This document shows positions 1 through 5,200 of a stretch of DNA of 5,200 nucleotides, piece after piece. The stretch covers positions 1 through 5,200 of the forward strand of contig JAOPYU010000200.1 of NCBI GenBank assembly GCA_025964455.1, given 5' to 3'. A program made the position numbers and the translations under genes. The notes beneath the pieces are model-generated. The model saw only the letters and a list, made by a program, of their open reading frames with translations. It ran no database searches and was not told the origin of the DNA. Numbering within the stretch: the stretch's first letter is position 1; each line of letters starts with the position of its first letter. This DNA comes from Thermoleophilia bacterium. Lineage in GTDB: Bacteria > Actinomycetota > Thermoleophilia > Gaiellales > SKUG01.

Positions 1-2
1 CC

Positions 3-41
3 GCGATCGTCGACGGCGCGGTCCAGCTCGACCTCGGCTGA
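3..41 (+). CDS. C-terminal tail of an unidentified protein (partial)
   Basis: Only the last 12 codons and a TGA stop (39-41) lie in the window. They read AIVDGAVQLDLG, and every codon ends in G or C, as in the confirmed genes here. The reading frame enters from the left edge. The stop lies 2 bp from the stop of the convergent DM13-protein gene, which fits tight packing of real genes. Twelve residues are too few to name a family, and no function is proposed. It could be a chance open frame, because other frames are also open over such a short stretch. Confidence 0.45.
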   Translation, partial: AIVDGAVQLDLG

Positions 42-43
42 CG

Positions 44-820
44 TCAGGCGAGCGGTGCCCGGAGGACGCCGACCGAGAAGGCGCGACACCACACGTACAC
101 GTGCGTGACGTCCGACAGGTCGGTGCCCTCCGGCACCACGTACTGCTGGTCGCCGTTCGTGCCCTTGAGTGATCCGAAGCTGACCGTGCGTCCGGATTCG
201 ACGTCGCTGTCACCCTTCGGATTGCCGGACACGAGCCGGACGACGTAGTCCGGACCGGGCTCCACTGTGAAGTCGGTGAGGGTCAGGACCGTGCGGCCAT
301 CCTTCGCCTTGATGAGCGAGGCCATGCCGCTGCCGTCGTGTCCGAGCATCTCGAAGGTGCCGTGCGCGAGCAGCGAGTTCGACGCCGCCTTTGTCTCCGC
401 CTTCGCCTTCGTCATCGTCATCGCGTCGCCCGTGGGCCGGGTCATGGCATCGCCCGCAGTCCGCGTCATGGCCGCGCCTTCGGCGGTGAGCACCTGCTCG
501 TCCACCACCCGCTCCTGCGAGCGCGCTCCGATCACGGCGCCGGTGACGCCCAGGGTCACGACGATGGTCAAGATCGCCGTCGCGCGGACGACCGGTTCGT
601 GTCGCGCCGCGACCATGACCCCGAGGACCATCAGCGCCGTCGCGATGAGCATGAGGATCCCGTGCTCCACGACGGTGTCAGCCGCGCGTCCGAGCACGAA
701 GGTCCCAAGCACCGTGATCGGTGCCGCGACAAGGGTCGTCGCCATGACGTCGAGGCGAGCTCTGCGTCGGCTCCCGTCCGGTCGCGGCGTCTGCAGGTGA
801 TCGGTGCGGCTGGTTTCCAT
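44..820 (-). CDS. Membrane-anchored DM13-domain protein
   Basis: This 258-residue protein has an N-terminal membrane anchor and a C-terminal DM13 domain. Three hydrophobic helices lie at about residues 27-46, 54-73 and 80-99. Basic residues before helix 1 (SRRRAR) and between helices 2 and 3 put the N-terminus in the cytoplasm and the C-terminal domain outside. Residues 100-150 form a polar linker with three imperfect 8-residue repeats. The DM13 domain spans about 152-258: a GTFEMLGHDGSG start, TLTDFTVEPGPDYVVRL, GSLKGTNGDQQYVVP and VYVWCRAFSVGVLRAPL. It includes the family's single conserved Cys (C245). DM13 domains were described beside DOMON domains and are thought to act in extracytoplasmic redox or electron transfer; no reaction is shown for this protein. 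The ATG at 820 is supported by AGGTGAG at 829-835, 8 nt upstream. The unknown membrane protein gene lies 50 bp upstream on the same strand, so the two may form an operon. The domain call is firm; the role is not. Confidence 0.87.
   Translation of the reverse strand: METSRTDHLQTPRPDGSRRRARLDVMATTLVAAPITVLGTFVLGRAADTVVEHGILMLIATALMVLGVMVAARHEPVVRATAILTIVVTLGVTGAVIGARSQERVVDEQVLTAEGAAMTRTAGDAMTRPTGDAMTMTKAKAETKAASNSLLAHGTFEMLGHDGSGMASLIKAKDGRTVLTLTDFTVEPGPDYVVRLVSGNPKGDSDVESGRTVSFGSLKGTNGDQQYVVPEGTDLSDVTHVYVWCRAFSVGVLRAPLA
401..472 (-). repeat. Three imperfect 24-bp (8-residue) tandem repeats in the DM13-protein linker
   Basis: Residues 117-140 read AMTRTAGD, AMTRPTGD and AMTMTKAK. Units 1 and 2 match at 19 of 24 bases and unit 3 is more diverged. 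The repeats sit between the third membrane helix and the DM13 domain. They probably set the length of a flexible extracytoplasmic linker. A Lys/Ala/Glu-rich stretch follows. Confidence 0.7.
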
Positions 821-823
821 GAC

Positions 824-844
824 CCCATCTCACCTGACGATGGG
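824..844 (-). promoter_or_regulatory. Hairpin holding the DM13-gene ribosome binding site in its loop
   Basis: Read on the minus strand, CCCATC (844-839) pairs perfectly with GATGGG (829-824) around a 9-nt loop GTCAGGTGA. The loop contains most of the Shine-Dalgarno sequence AGGTGAG. The stem ends 3 nt before the ATG at 820. This could tune translation of the second gene of the pair, but a 6-bp stem in GC-rich DNA may be chance. Confidence 0.4.
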
Positions 845-870
845 TTCCAGCGCTGTCGTTCCGCCTACAT

Positions 871-2199
871 CTAGTCGGCGTTGAGCACGTCCAGGCCGCC
901 GAGCAGCTGCGCGCCGAGCAGCCCGCCGACGATCGCCCCACCGATGAGGTGACCCTTGCCGAGGCCGCTGAGCCCGCCCGCGGCCGAGATCGCGCGGTGC
1001 GCCTTGAAGCCGAGCACGCCGCCCGCGGTGAGCAGGCCGGCAGTCCGGTACGAGGAGTCGTTGAGCACCGGCGTCTTGTGCGCCGCGTCCGCGAGGACGG
1101 TGCCGACGCGGCGCTGCTCGCCGCGGTTGAGCATGTCGAAGTAGCCGAGCTCGTTGGCCATGACCACGGCGCCGGTGGCGAGGCCGAACTTGGTCCAGAA
1201 CGGCTTGGCCATGACGGGCGCCTTGCCTGCCGCGAGCGCCTTGCTGACGATGCCCGGGCCAGCGATGTCCTTGGTCTGCTTGAGCGCGACCGCGAACAGG
1301 CCGAGCCCGACGCCGCCACCCGCGAGCTGCAGTACGCCGGCGCGACCCGAGGTGCTCATCGCGAGGTTCTCGTACCACGGCCCGTCCTTGCCGAGTGCGT
1401 CGGCGAGGTTGGGGACCGCGGAGAGCAGCTGGATGCCGGCGAGGCTCGTGCCGAGCAGCACCGAGCTCTTCATGGCGAGCTCGTCCCAGCGCGTGAAGGA
1501 CTTGCCGGCGCTCGCCATCGTCGCGACGCGCGGCGCTGCCGGGTCCACGATGCGCGCATCGGGCCGCGTCATGGCGGTGAGCCCGATCGCCGTGGGCAGT
1601 CGCCCGAGCCGGCCGAGCGACGGCTCGAAGGTGCCGGCGCGCAGCGCCTCGGGGTACTTCTTGACCGTGCGCGCGATGTCGATGGCGTTCTGCGCGAATC
1701 CTCCGCCGATGCCCACCATCATGGCGACGCGGGCCGCACCGGACCGCTTGGTGCCCTCGGCTTGGGCCGGCGCGTCGGATCCGTCGGGGCGCGGCGGCTC
1801 GGCCGGATCCACCTTCGGCGCGGGCGCGGCCGGCTCCTTGGCGCGCTCGCCGGTGGCGCGCAGTCGCGGGTCGCGCGGGTGGTAGGTGAGCAGGTCCGAG
1901 CCATCGCGCAGCAGGCGCATCGGCGTCGGCAGCGTGATCGGCAGCATCGGGACGCGCCAGTTCCCGGAACCCTGGGGAGTTGCCCCGTGCGTGGGATCAG
2001 GCGGGCCGAAGGTGCCGAGACTCGCCGGGTCGTACACGGCGGGCGCGGGGCGAAGCGGCGGGGCGATCGGCGTGATCGGCGGTGGCAGCGTCGATGCCGG
2101 AGTGGGGGGCGCGGGCGCGCCGAGCGGCGGCGGCGTAGCCACCATCGGCCCCGCGCCGAGCTGCGCGAGCGAGCGGTATCCGGTGAGCCCGGACGTCAC
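871..2199 (-). CDS. Pro-rich, Gly-rich multi-pass membrane protein of unknown family
   Basis: I do not recognise this 442-residue protein. The N-terminus is Pro/Ala-rich (residues 18-60), followed by a charged Pro/Ala/Glu/Lys linker (about 105-156). The C-terminal two thirds hold about six small-residue-rich hydrophobic segments, near 158-176, 242-263, 286-306, 335-355, 384-399 and 415-435. Several contain Gly runs, and the last has a glycine zipper (G421, G425, G429). No catalytic motif or Cys pattern is visible. The open frame extends upstream across the divergent GH3 gene. I chose GTG at 2199 because it has GGGGGG at 2209-2214, 9 nt upstream, and lies outside the GH3 coding region; ATG at 2145 is the alternative. 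The Pro-rich tail is probably cytoplasmic or extracellular and the rest membrane-embedded, but the topology is uncertain. The DM13 gene lies 50 bp downstream, so a shared transcript is likely. Confidence 0.75.
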   Translation of the reverse strand: MTSGLTGYRSLAQLGAGPMVATPPPLGAPAPPTPASTLPPPITPIAPPLRPAPAVYDPASLGTFGPPDPTHGATPQGSGNWRVPMLPITLPTPMRLLRDGSDLLTYHPRDPRLRATGERAKEPAAPAPKVDPAEPPRPDGSDAPAQAEGTKRSGAARVAMMVGIGGGFAQNAIDIARTVKKYPEALRAGTFEPSLGRLGRLPTAIGLTAMTRPDARIVDPAAPRVATMASAGKSFTRWDELAMKSSVLLGTSLAGIQLLSAVPNLADALGKDGPWYENLAMSTSGRAGVLQLAGGGVGLGLFAVALKQTKDIAGPGIVSKALAAGKAPVMAKPFWTKFGLATGAVVMANELGYFDMLNRGEQRRVGTVLADAAHKTPVLNDSSYRTAGLLTAGGVLGFKAHRAISAAGGLSGLGKGHLIGGAIVGGLLGAQLLGGLDVLNAD

Positions 2200-2208
2200 T
2201 GTCGAATT

Positions 2209-2214
2209 CCCCCC
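2209..2214 (-). promoter_or_regulatory. Ribosome binding site deciding the GTG start at 2199
   Basis: GGGGGG on the minus strand lies 9 nt before GTG at 2199-2197. It is the only purine-rich site near any candidate start outside the divergent coding region, so it favours this start over ATG at 2145. Confidence 0.55.
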
Positions 2215-2242
2215 ATCACCGAGACATCGCGGGCTGCTGGCG

Positions 2243-2287
2243 CGGCGTCTCGCGCGAAACGGGCCAACTGCGGGTCGCCAGACGCCG
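2243..2287. repeat. Imperfect 12-bp inverted repeat in the divergent control region (candidate operator)
   Basis: CGGCGTCTCGCG (2243-2254) and CGCCAGACGCCG (2276-2287) are inverted copies matching at 11 of 12 positions, including an unbroken outer 8 bp. The spacer is 21 bp and the arms are 33 bp apart centre to centre, about three helical turns. The right arm ends 4 bp before the -10-like TACACT of the GH3 gene. A dimeric regulator bound here could block that promoter and affect the opposite gene. This is inference from position and symmetry only; no family-specific operator is recognised. Confidence 0.45.
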
Positions 2288-2291
2288 TCGG

Positions 2292-2297
2292 TACACT
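2292..2297 (+). promoter_or_regulatory. -10 box for a probably leaderless GH3 transcript
   Basis: TACACT matches TATAAT at four of six positions, including T1, A2 and T6. It ends 8 nt before ATG at 2306, which would put the transcription start at or next to the A of the ATG. No Shine-Dalgarno sequence lies between it and the start. This TAnnnT spacing is typical of leaderless genes in actinobacteria. The -35 region near 2269-2274 is poor. Confidence 0.5.
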
Positions 2298-2305
2298 CCG
2301 CGGCC

Positions 2306-3508
2306 ATGCCCGCTCTCTCCCGTCGCCGCGTCGCACGACTGACCTGCCTCCTGCTCGCCAGCTGCTGCGTGGCCGCATGTGGGGCCCAGGAGCCGGCCCC
2401 CGAGGGTGACGCGACGGGCCCCAGCACGGCGAAGCGCGCGCCCTCGCGCGCGAAACCGGCCGCGAAGCAGGCACCCGCGCCGATCGCCCAGGCGCAGCTC
2501 GAAGCAGTCGTCGGCGAGCTGATCATGACCAAGCTCGACGGTCCCGTCGCAACTTCGCAGGAGCTCGCAGCGATCGCCCGCCTGCAGATCGGCGGCATCA
2601 TCCTGTTCGGCCCGAACGTCCAGGACGAGGCGCAGCTGCGCGCACTGCTCGCCTCCGTCCAACGCGCGCGAGGGCCGCGTGCTGCGCGCGCCGGGCTGCC
2701 ACCCCACGCCCTCGTCTCCGTCGACCAGGAAGGCGGCCCGATCCGCAACATCCCATTCGCGGCGCCAGAGCACACGCAGCCCCAGCTCGCCGGCCTCGGC
2801 ATGGCGGCCGTCACGTCGGAGACCCGGGCAACCGGTCGCGAGCTCGCCGCACTGGGCATCTCGATGGACCTCGGCCCGGTCGCCGACCTCGCCGCGGGTC
2901 CCAATCGGACCATGGCCGGGCGGGCCTTCGGTGAGCAGCCCGACGACGTCGCGCCCTTCGTCGCGGCGAGCGTGCGCGGTCTGCAGTCGGGCGGCGTCGC
3001 CGCAGTGGCGAAGCACTTCCCGGGGTTCGGGGCCTCGAGCGCAAACAGCGACGAGGCGGTTGCGCGAGTGGCTCGTTCGCGCTCACAGCTGCTGGAGGAA
3101 GACCTCGCTCCATTTCGCTCCGCAATCGCAGCGAACGTACGCGTGATCATGATCTCGCACGGAATCTACGAAGGGCTCGGTTCCACCCGCCCCGGGATCA
3201 TCGAGGCCAAGGTCGCGACGCAGCTGCTGCGCACCGAGCTCGGCTTCACGGGTGTGGCGATGACCGACTCGATGAACGCTCGCGGCTTCCGCGACGCCTG
3301 GGGCGACACGGTCCCGAGGGCGTGCCCGGAAGCCGTCGCTGCCGGGATCGACCTGCTCCTGCTGACCGGCACGCTCGAGACCGCGCGCCTGTGCCGCGAT
3401 CGCATCCTCGACGCTGTGCGCGACGGGTCGCTCGACGAAGCACGGGTCCGCGAGGCGGTGGAGCGCGTCGCGACGCTGCGCGAGGCGGTCGACCCGAGCG
3501 CGCGCTGA
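2306..3508 (+). CDS. Glycoside hydrolase family 3 lipoprotein, NagZ-like (beta-N-acetylhexosaminidase type)
   Basis: This 400-residue protein has a lipoprotein signal peptide (basic RRRVAR, hydrophobic core, lipobox V22-A23-A24-C25). A Pro/Ala/Lys linker runs to about residue 60, then a single GH3 N-terminal TIM barrel fills the rest. Family motifs are present in order: GGIILFGPN (96-104), VDQEGGPIR (139-147), GISMDLGPVADL (184-195), AGRAFGE (204-210), KHFPGFG (236-242), MISHGIY (282-288) and the nucleophile region AMTDSMN with D321. There is no GH3 C-terminal domain, as in NagZ. Such enzymes remove beta-linked N-acetylglucosamine from peptidoglycan fragments or other glycans; here it would act outside the membrane. 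The usual D-S-H acid/base dyad reads N247-S248-D249, so chemistry or substrate may differ. The start is set by the signal peptide and leaderless spacing; the longer frame enters the opposite gene. Its stop abuts that of the convergent gene. Confidence 0.9.
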   Translation: MPALSRRRVARLTCLLLASCCVAACGAQEPAPEGDATGPSTAKRAPSRAKPAAKQAPAPIAQAQLEAVVGELIMTKLDGPVATSQELAAIARLQIGGIILFGPNVQDEAQLRALLASVQRARGPRAARAGLPPHALVSVDQEGGPIRNIPFAAPEHTQPQLAGLGMAAVTSETRATGRELAALGISMDLGPVADLAAGPNRTMAGRAFGEQPDDVAPFVAASVRGLQSGGVAAVAKHFPGFGASSANSDEAVARVARSRSQLLEEDLAPFRSAIAANVRVIMISHGIYEGLGSTRPGIIEAKVATQLLRTELGFTGVAMTDSMNARGFRDAWGDTVPRACPEAVAAGIDLLLLTGTLETARLCRDRILDAVRDGSLDEARVREAVERVATLREAVDPSAR

Positions 3509-3847
3509 TCAGCGCAGCGGGATCGGCGGCTCGTCGTACTCGAGGGTCGGCGCGTGCCGTTCGAGCCAGCGCAGCAGCCCGTCGGTGAGGTCGGGGATGA
3601 AGGGGTGGCCCTCCTCGAGGGCGATCCGGTACACGCTGACCAGCACAGCCGCGAACTCCACGACACCGATCGCGTCCAGCGCGGTGCGTGCGACCTGCGC
3701 GAGGTAGGGCGCGTCGTGGCGCGCCTGCTCGATGATCGCCGCGAGCGCCTCGATGGCGTCGTCGGACTTCGGAAGGTCCTTCCACGACTGTGCCACGTCC
3801 GCTCCCTCGGTCGACATCACCCCGACTGTGCGGGCCTCGGCACACAT
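3509..3847 (-). CDS. Small soluble protein of unknown family
   Basis: I do not recognise this protein. It has 112 residues from ATG 3847, or 102 from ATG 3817, which begins MSTEGADV. Neither start has a well-placed Shine-Dalgarno site: GGGGTG directly abuts ATG 3817 and nothing lies before ATG 3847, so the start is open. It looks mostly helical and acidic. Helical stretches are DDAIEALAAIIEQAR (29-43), PYLAQVARTALDAIGVVEF (47-65), a hydrophobic AAVLVSVYRIALEEG (66-80) and LTDGLLRWLERHAP (87-100). A Pro-rich tail PPIPLR ends it. There is no signal peptide and no convincing membrane helix. The downstream stop abuts that of the GH3 gene. Upstream it diverges from the SARP regulator across 96 bp carrying a SARP-site-like repeat, so it may be a target of that regulator; this is inferred from geometry only. 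Confidence 0.7.
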   Translation of the reverse strand: MCAEARTVGVMSTEGADVAQSWKDLPKSDDAIEALAAIIEQARHDAPYLAQVARTALDAIGVVEFAAVLVSVYRIALEEGHPFIPDLTDGLLRWLERHAPTLEYDEPPIPLR

Positions 3848-3860
3848 GGTGCGAGGGGGC

Positions 3861-3878
3861 GGTAAACGGTTGGTAAAG
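3861..3878. promoter_or_regulatory. SARP-site-like direct repeat, two heptamers at an 11-bp period
   Basis: GGTAAAC (3861-3867) and GGTAAAG (3872-3878) agree at six of seven positions and are separated by 4 bp. Read on the minus strand they are CTTTACC and GTTTACC. Known SARP binding sites are heptameric direct repeats spaced 11 or 22 bp, and a SARP gene starts 65 bp to the right. No good -10 box is found 8 bp beyond either end, so which gene it would serve is unclear. The A/T content stands out locally. Confidence 0.42.
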
Positions 3879-3913
3879 GCATGAGAACGTGTCGTCCGTC
3901 AGAATCATCCTGA

Positions 3914-3939
3914 TCGCGAACAACCGCGAATCGCAGGGG
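3914..3939 (+). promoter_or_regulatory. Short hairpin and ribosome binding site before the SARP gene
   Basis: TCGCG (3914-3918) and CGCGA (3925-3929) form a perfect 5-bp stem with a 6-nt loop AACAAC. The same bases also give a direct repeat CGCGAA at 3915 and 3925. AGGGG at 3935-3939 follows and ends 4 nt before GTG 3944, acting as the Shine-Dalgarno site. The stem leaves the site free, so any regulatory role is speculative. Confidence 0.4.
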
Positions 3940-3943
3940 CGTC

Positions 3944-5200
3944 GTGGCAGCGGTAGAGATTTTGATATTGGGTGACCTGGAAGTTGCGGTGGCTGACGCC
4001 GTCGTCCCCATCAACTCCGCCAAGCAGCGGGCACTGCTCATGCTGCTCGTGCTGGCGGACGGTCGGACGGTCAGCCGCGAGCGGATCATCGACGCGCTGT
4101 GGGGCGAACGTCCTCCGGCGACGGCTGCCAAGAACGTGCAGGTGCTCGTGGGGCGTCTGCGCGACCTGCTCGAGCCGGGTCGCACCGGTGCGCAGGGCGC
4201 GCTCATCGCGACCGAGCCGTCCGGGTATCGACTGGACCGTGGTCGCGTGCAGGTCGACGTCGATCGGATGCGTGGTCACATGGCCGAGGGCCGCGCCGCA
4301 TTCGGTGCGAATCGCGTCGCGGCCGCGGATGCAGCCTTCACCGCGGCGCGCGCCGCATGGCGCGGACCGTCACTCGGCTCGCTCGCCACGGAGGCGTGGG
4401 CGGTCGCCGATGCTGCTGCCCTCGACGAGGAGCTCCTCCTGGCGACCGAGGGATGGATCGACGCGCGTCTCGCCATGGGCGACCACGACGCGGCGCTGCT
4501 CGAGCTGGGGCAGCTCACGCCGTCGCATCCACTGCGCGAGCGATGTGCGGAGCTGCGCATGATCGCGTTGTACCGTGCAGGGCGTCAGTCTGAAGCGCTG
4601 GAGGTGTACCAGCGGACCCGCCGCCGCCTCGATGAGACGCTCGGGCTCGAGCCGGGCCCTGCGCTCCGGCAGCTGCAGCGACGCATCCTCGAGCAGGATC
4701 CCTCCCTCGACTTCGTGGCCGCATCGACGCGGACCCGCCTGCCGCCCCCGCCGCGCCCCGCGACACAGACGCTCGGACGCGAACTCGAGCTGGAGGAGCT
4801 GAGCACGCGCCTCGACGATCCGCATGTTCGGCTCGTCTCGATCACCGGATTCGGCGGGATGGGCAAGACCCGGCTCGCAACCGAGCTGGCCACACACGTG
4901 GCGGACCGGTTCGAGGACGTCGGCTTCATCGAACTCGCCTCGATCGCGAACGCCAGCCTCGTGCCCGCCGCCCTGGAGACGGCGCTTGGTATCGCGCAAG
5001 GCGAAGGAGACGCGGTCGAGGCGATCGCCACCTTCCTCGGCGATCGCACCCTGCTGCTCGTGCTCGACAACTTCGAGCACGTCCTCGACGCGGCACCGGT
5101 GGTCACGCGCCTGCTCGAGTCGTGCCCCCGGCTGACCATCGTCGCCACCACGCGCGAGCGCCTCGGCCTCGCCGGCGAGCACGAGTTCCAGCTCGGCCCG
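3944..5200 (+). CDS. AfsR/SARP-family regulator: winged helix, BTAD and NTPase domains (partial at 3' end)
   Basis: The first 419 residues are present and the frame is open to the window edge. Residues 5-98 form the OmpR-type winged helix of SARPs: EILILGDLEV, INSAKQRALLMLLVLADGRTVS, IIDALWGERPPATAAKNVQVLVGRLRDLLE and ATEPSGYRL. A bacterial transcriptional activation domain follows (about 105-250), with tetratricopeptide-like helices such as ALYRAGRQSEALEVYQ and LDETLGLEPGPAL. Next comes a STAND/NB-ARC-type NTPase with Walker A GFGGMGKT (302-309), Walker B LLLVLD (370-375) followed by NFEHVL, and ATTRERL (401-407). Large SARPs of this layout usually activate nearby pathways, with nucleotide binding as a switch, and often end in tetratricopeptide or other C-terminal repeats not seen here. 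GTG at 3944 gives the usual short lead into the first strand; an in-frame TGA at 3911-3913 rules out a much longer N-terminus. The signal sensed and the targets cannot be read here. Confidence 0.92.
   Translation, partial: MAAVEILILGDLEVAVADAVVPINSAKQRALLMLLVLADGRTVSRERIIDALWGERPPATAAKNVQVLVGRLRDLLEPGRTGAQGALIATEPSGYRLDRGRVQVDVDRMRGHMAEGRAAFGANRVAAADAAFTAARAAWRGPSLGSLATEAWAVADAAALDEELLLATEGWIDARLAMGDHDAALLELGQLTPSHPLRERCAELRMIALYRAGRQSEALEVYQRTRRRLDETLGLEPGPALRQLQRRILEQDPSLDFVAASTRTRLPPPPRPATQTLGRELELEELSTRLDDPHVRLVSITGFGGMGKTRLATELATHVADRFEDVGFIELASIANASLVPAALETALGIAQGEGDAVEAIATFLGDRTLLLVLDNFEHVLDAAPVVTRLLESCPRLTIVATTRERLGLAGEHEFQLGP

Noticed and set aside
1886..2305. Extension of the GH3 protein upstream to 1886
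   Set aside because: It would overlap the opposite gene and place the lipoprotein signal peptide internally; ATG 2306 puts the signal at the N-terminus.
949..2409. A 486-codon open frame on the plus strand opposite the Gly-rich membrane protein
   Set aside because: It is rich in Arg, Gly and Ala with no domain, runs through the divergent promoter region into the GH3 gene in another frame, and looks like an antisense shadow of GC-rich coding DNA.
2196..2474. A 92-codon minus-strand frame whose TGA overlaps the GTG at 2199 as GTGA
   Set aside because: The 4-base overlap resembles translational coupling, but most of the frame is antisense to the GH3 signal peptide and linker and has an Arg-rich shadow composition.
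2200..3150. Upstream extension of the 871-2199 gene to 3150 on the minus strand
   Set aside because: It would lie opposite the well-supported GH3 gene. Its sequence is Arg/Ser/Ala-rich without domains, and a GTG with a good ribosome binding site exists at 2199.
3900..3905. CAGAAT as a -10 box for the SARP gene
   Set aside because: It matches four of six positions, but no acceptable -35 lies 16-18 bp upstream, so the promoter cannot be placed with confidence.
4370..5182. A 270-codon minus-strand frame at the right end
   Set aside because: It lies wholly opposite the SARP regulator, whose domains and NTPase motifs are unambiguous, and shows no domain of its own.

Overview
This is a GC-rich chromosomal window with G/C at most third codon positions and frequent GTG starts. 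It carries an AfsR/SARP-type regulator with a BTAD domain, a gene that looks leaderless, and a lipoprotein GH3 enzyme. Together these point to an actinobacterium. The GH3 active-site variant recalls Thermoleophilia-type sequences, but that finer placement is from memory and weak. There are no rRNA, tRNA, CRISPR or transposase signals.

Layout from left to right: the last 12 codons of a plus-strand gene (3-41); a minus-strand membrane-anchored DM13-domain protein (44-820); a minus-strand, 442-residue, Pro-rich and Gly-rich multi-pass membrane protein of unknown family (871-2199); a 106-bp divergent control region (2200-2305); a plus-strand GH3 / NagZ-like lipoprotein (2306-3508); a minus-strand small soluble protein of unknown family (3509-3847); a 96-bp divergent region (3848-3943); and the first 419 codons of a plus-strand SARP-BTAD-NTPase regulator that runs off the window (3944-5200).

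Five of the gene products group by location. The unknown membrane protein and the DM13 protein lie on one strand 50 bp apart and may be co-transcribed. Both are membrane proteins and the GH3 enzyme is a predicted lipoprotein, so 44-3508 may be a cell-envelope locus, with the GH3 gene divergent from the membrane pair. The shared 2200-2305 region holds an 11/12-matching inverted repeat next to a -10-like TACACT placed for leaderless transcription of the GH3 gene. The 3848-3943 region holds two heptamers at an 11-bp period, the geometry of SARP binding sites. This suggests that the regulator controls itself and/or the small divergent gene.

The points most worth following up are the GH3 enzyme's lost Asp-His acid/base dyad, the SARP-like repeat, the operator-like inverted repeat, and the unassigned Gly-rich membrane protein. 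I see no clear evidence of a wholly new multi-gene system.
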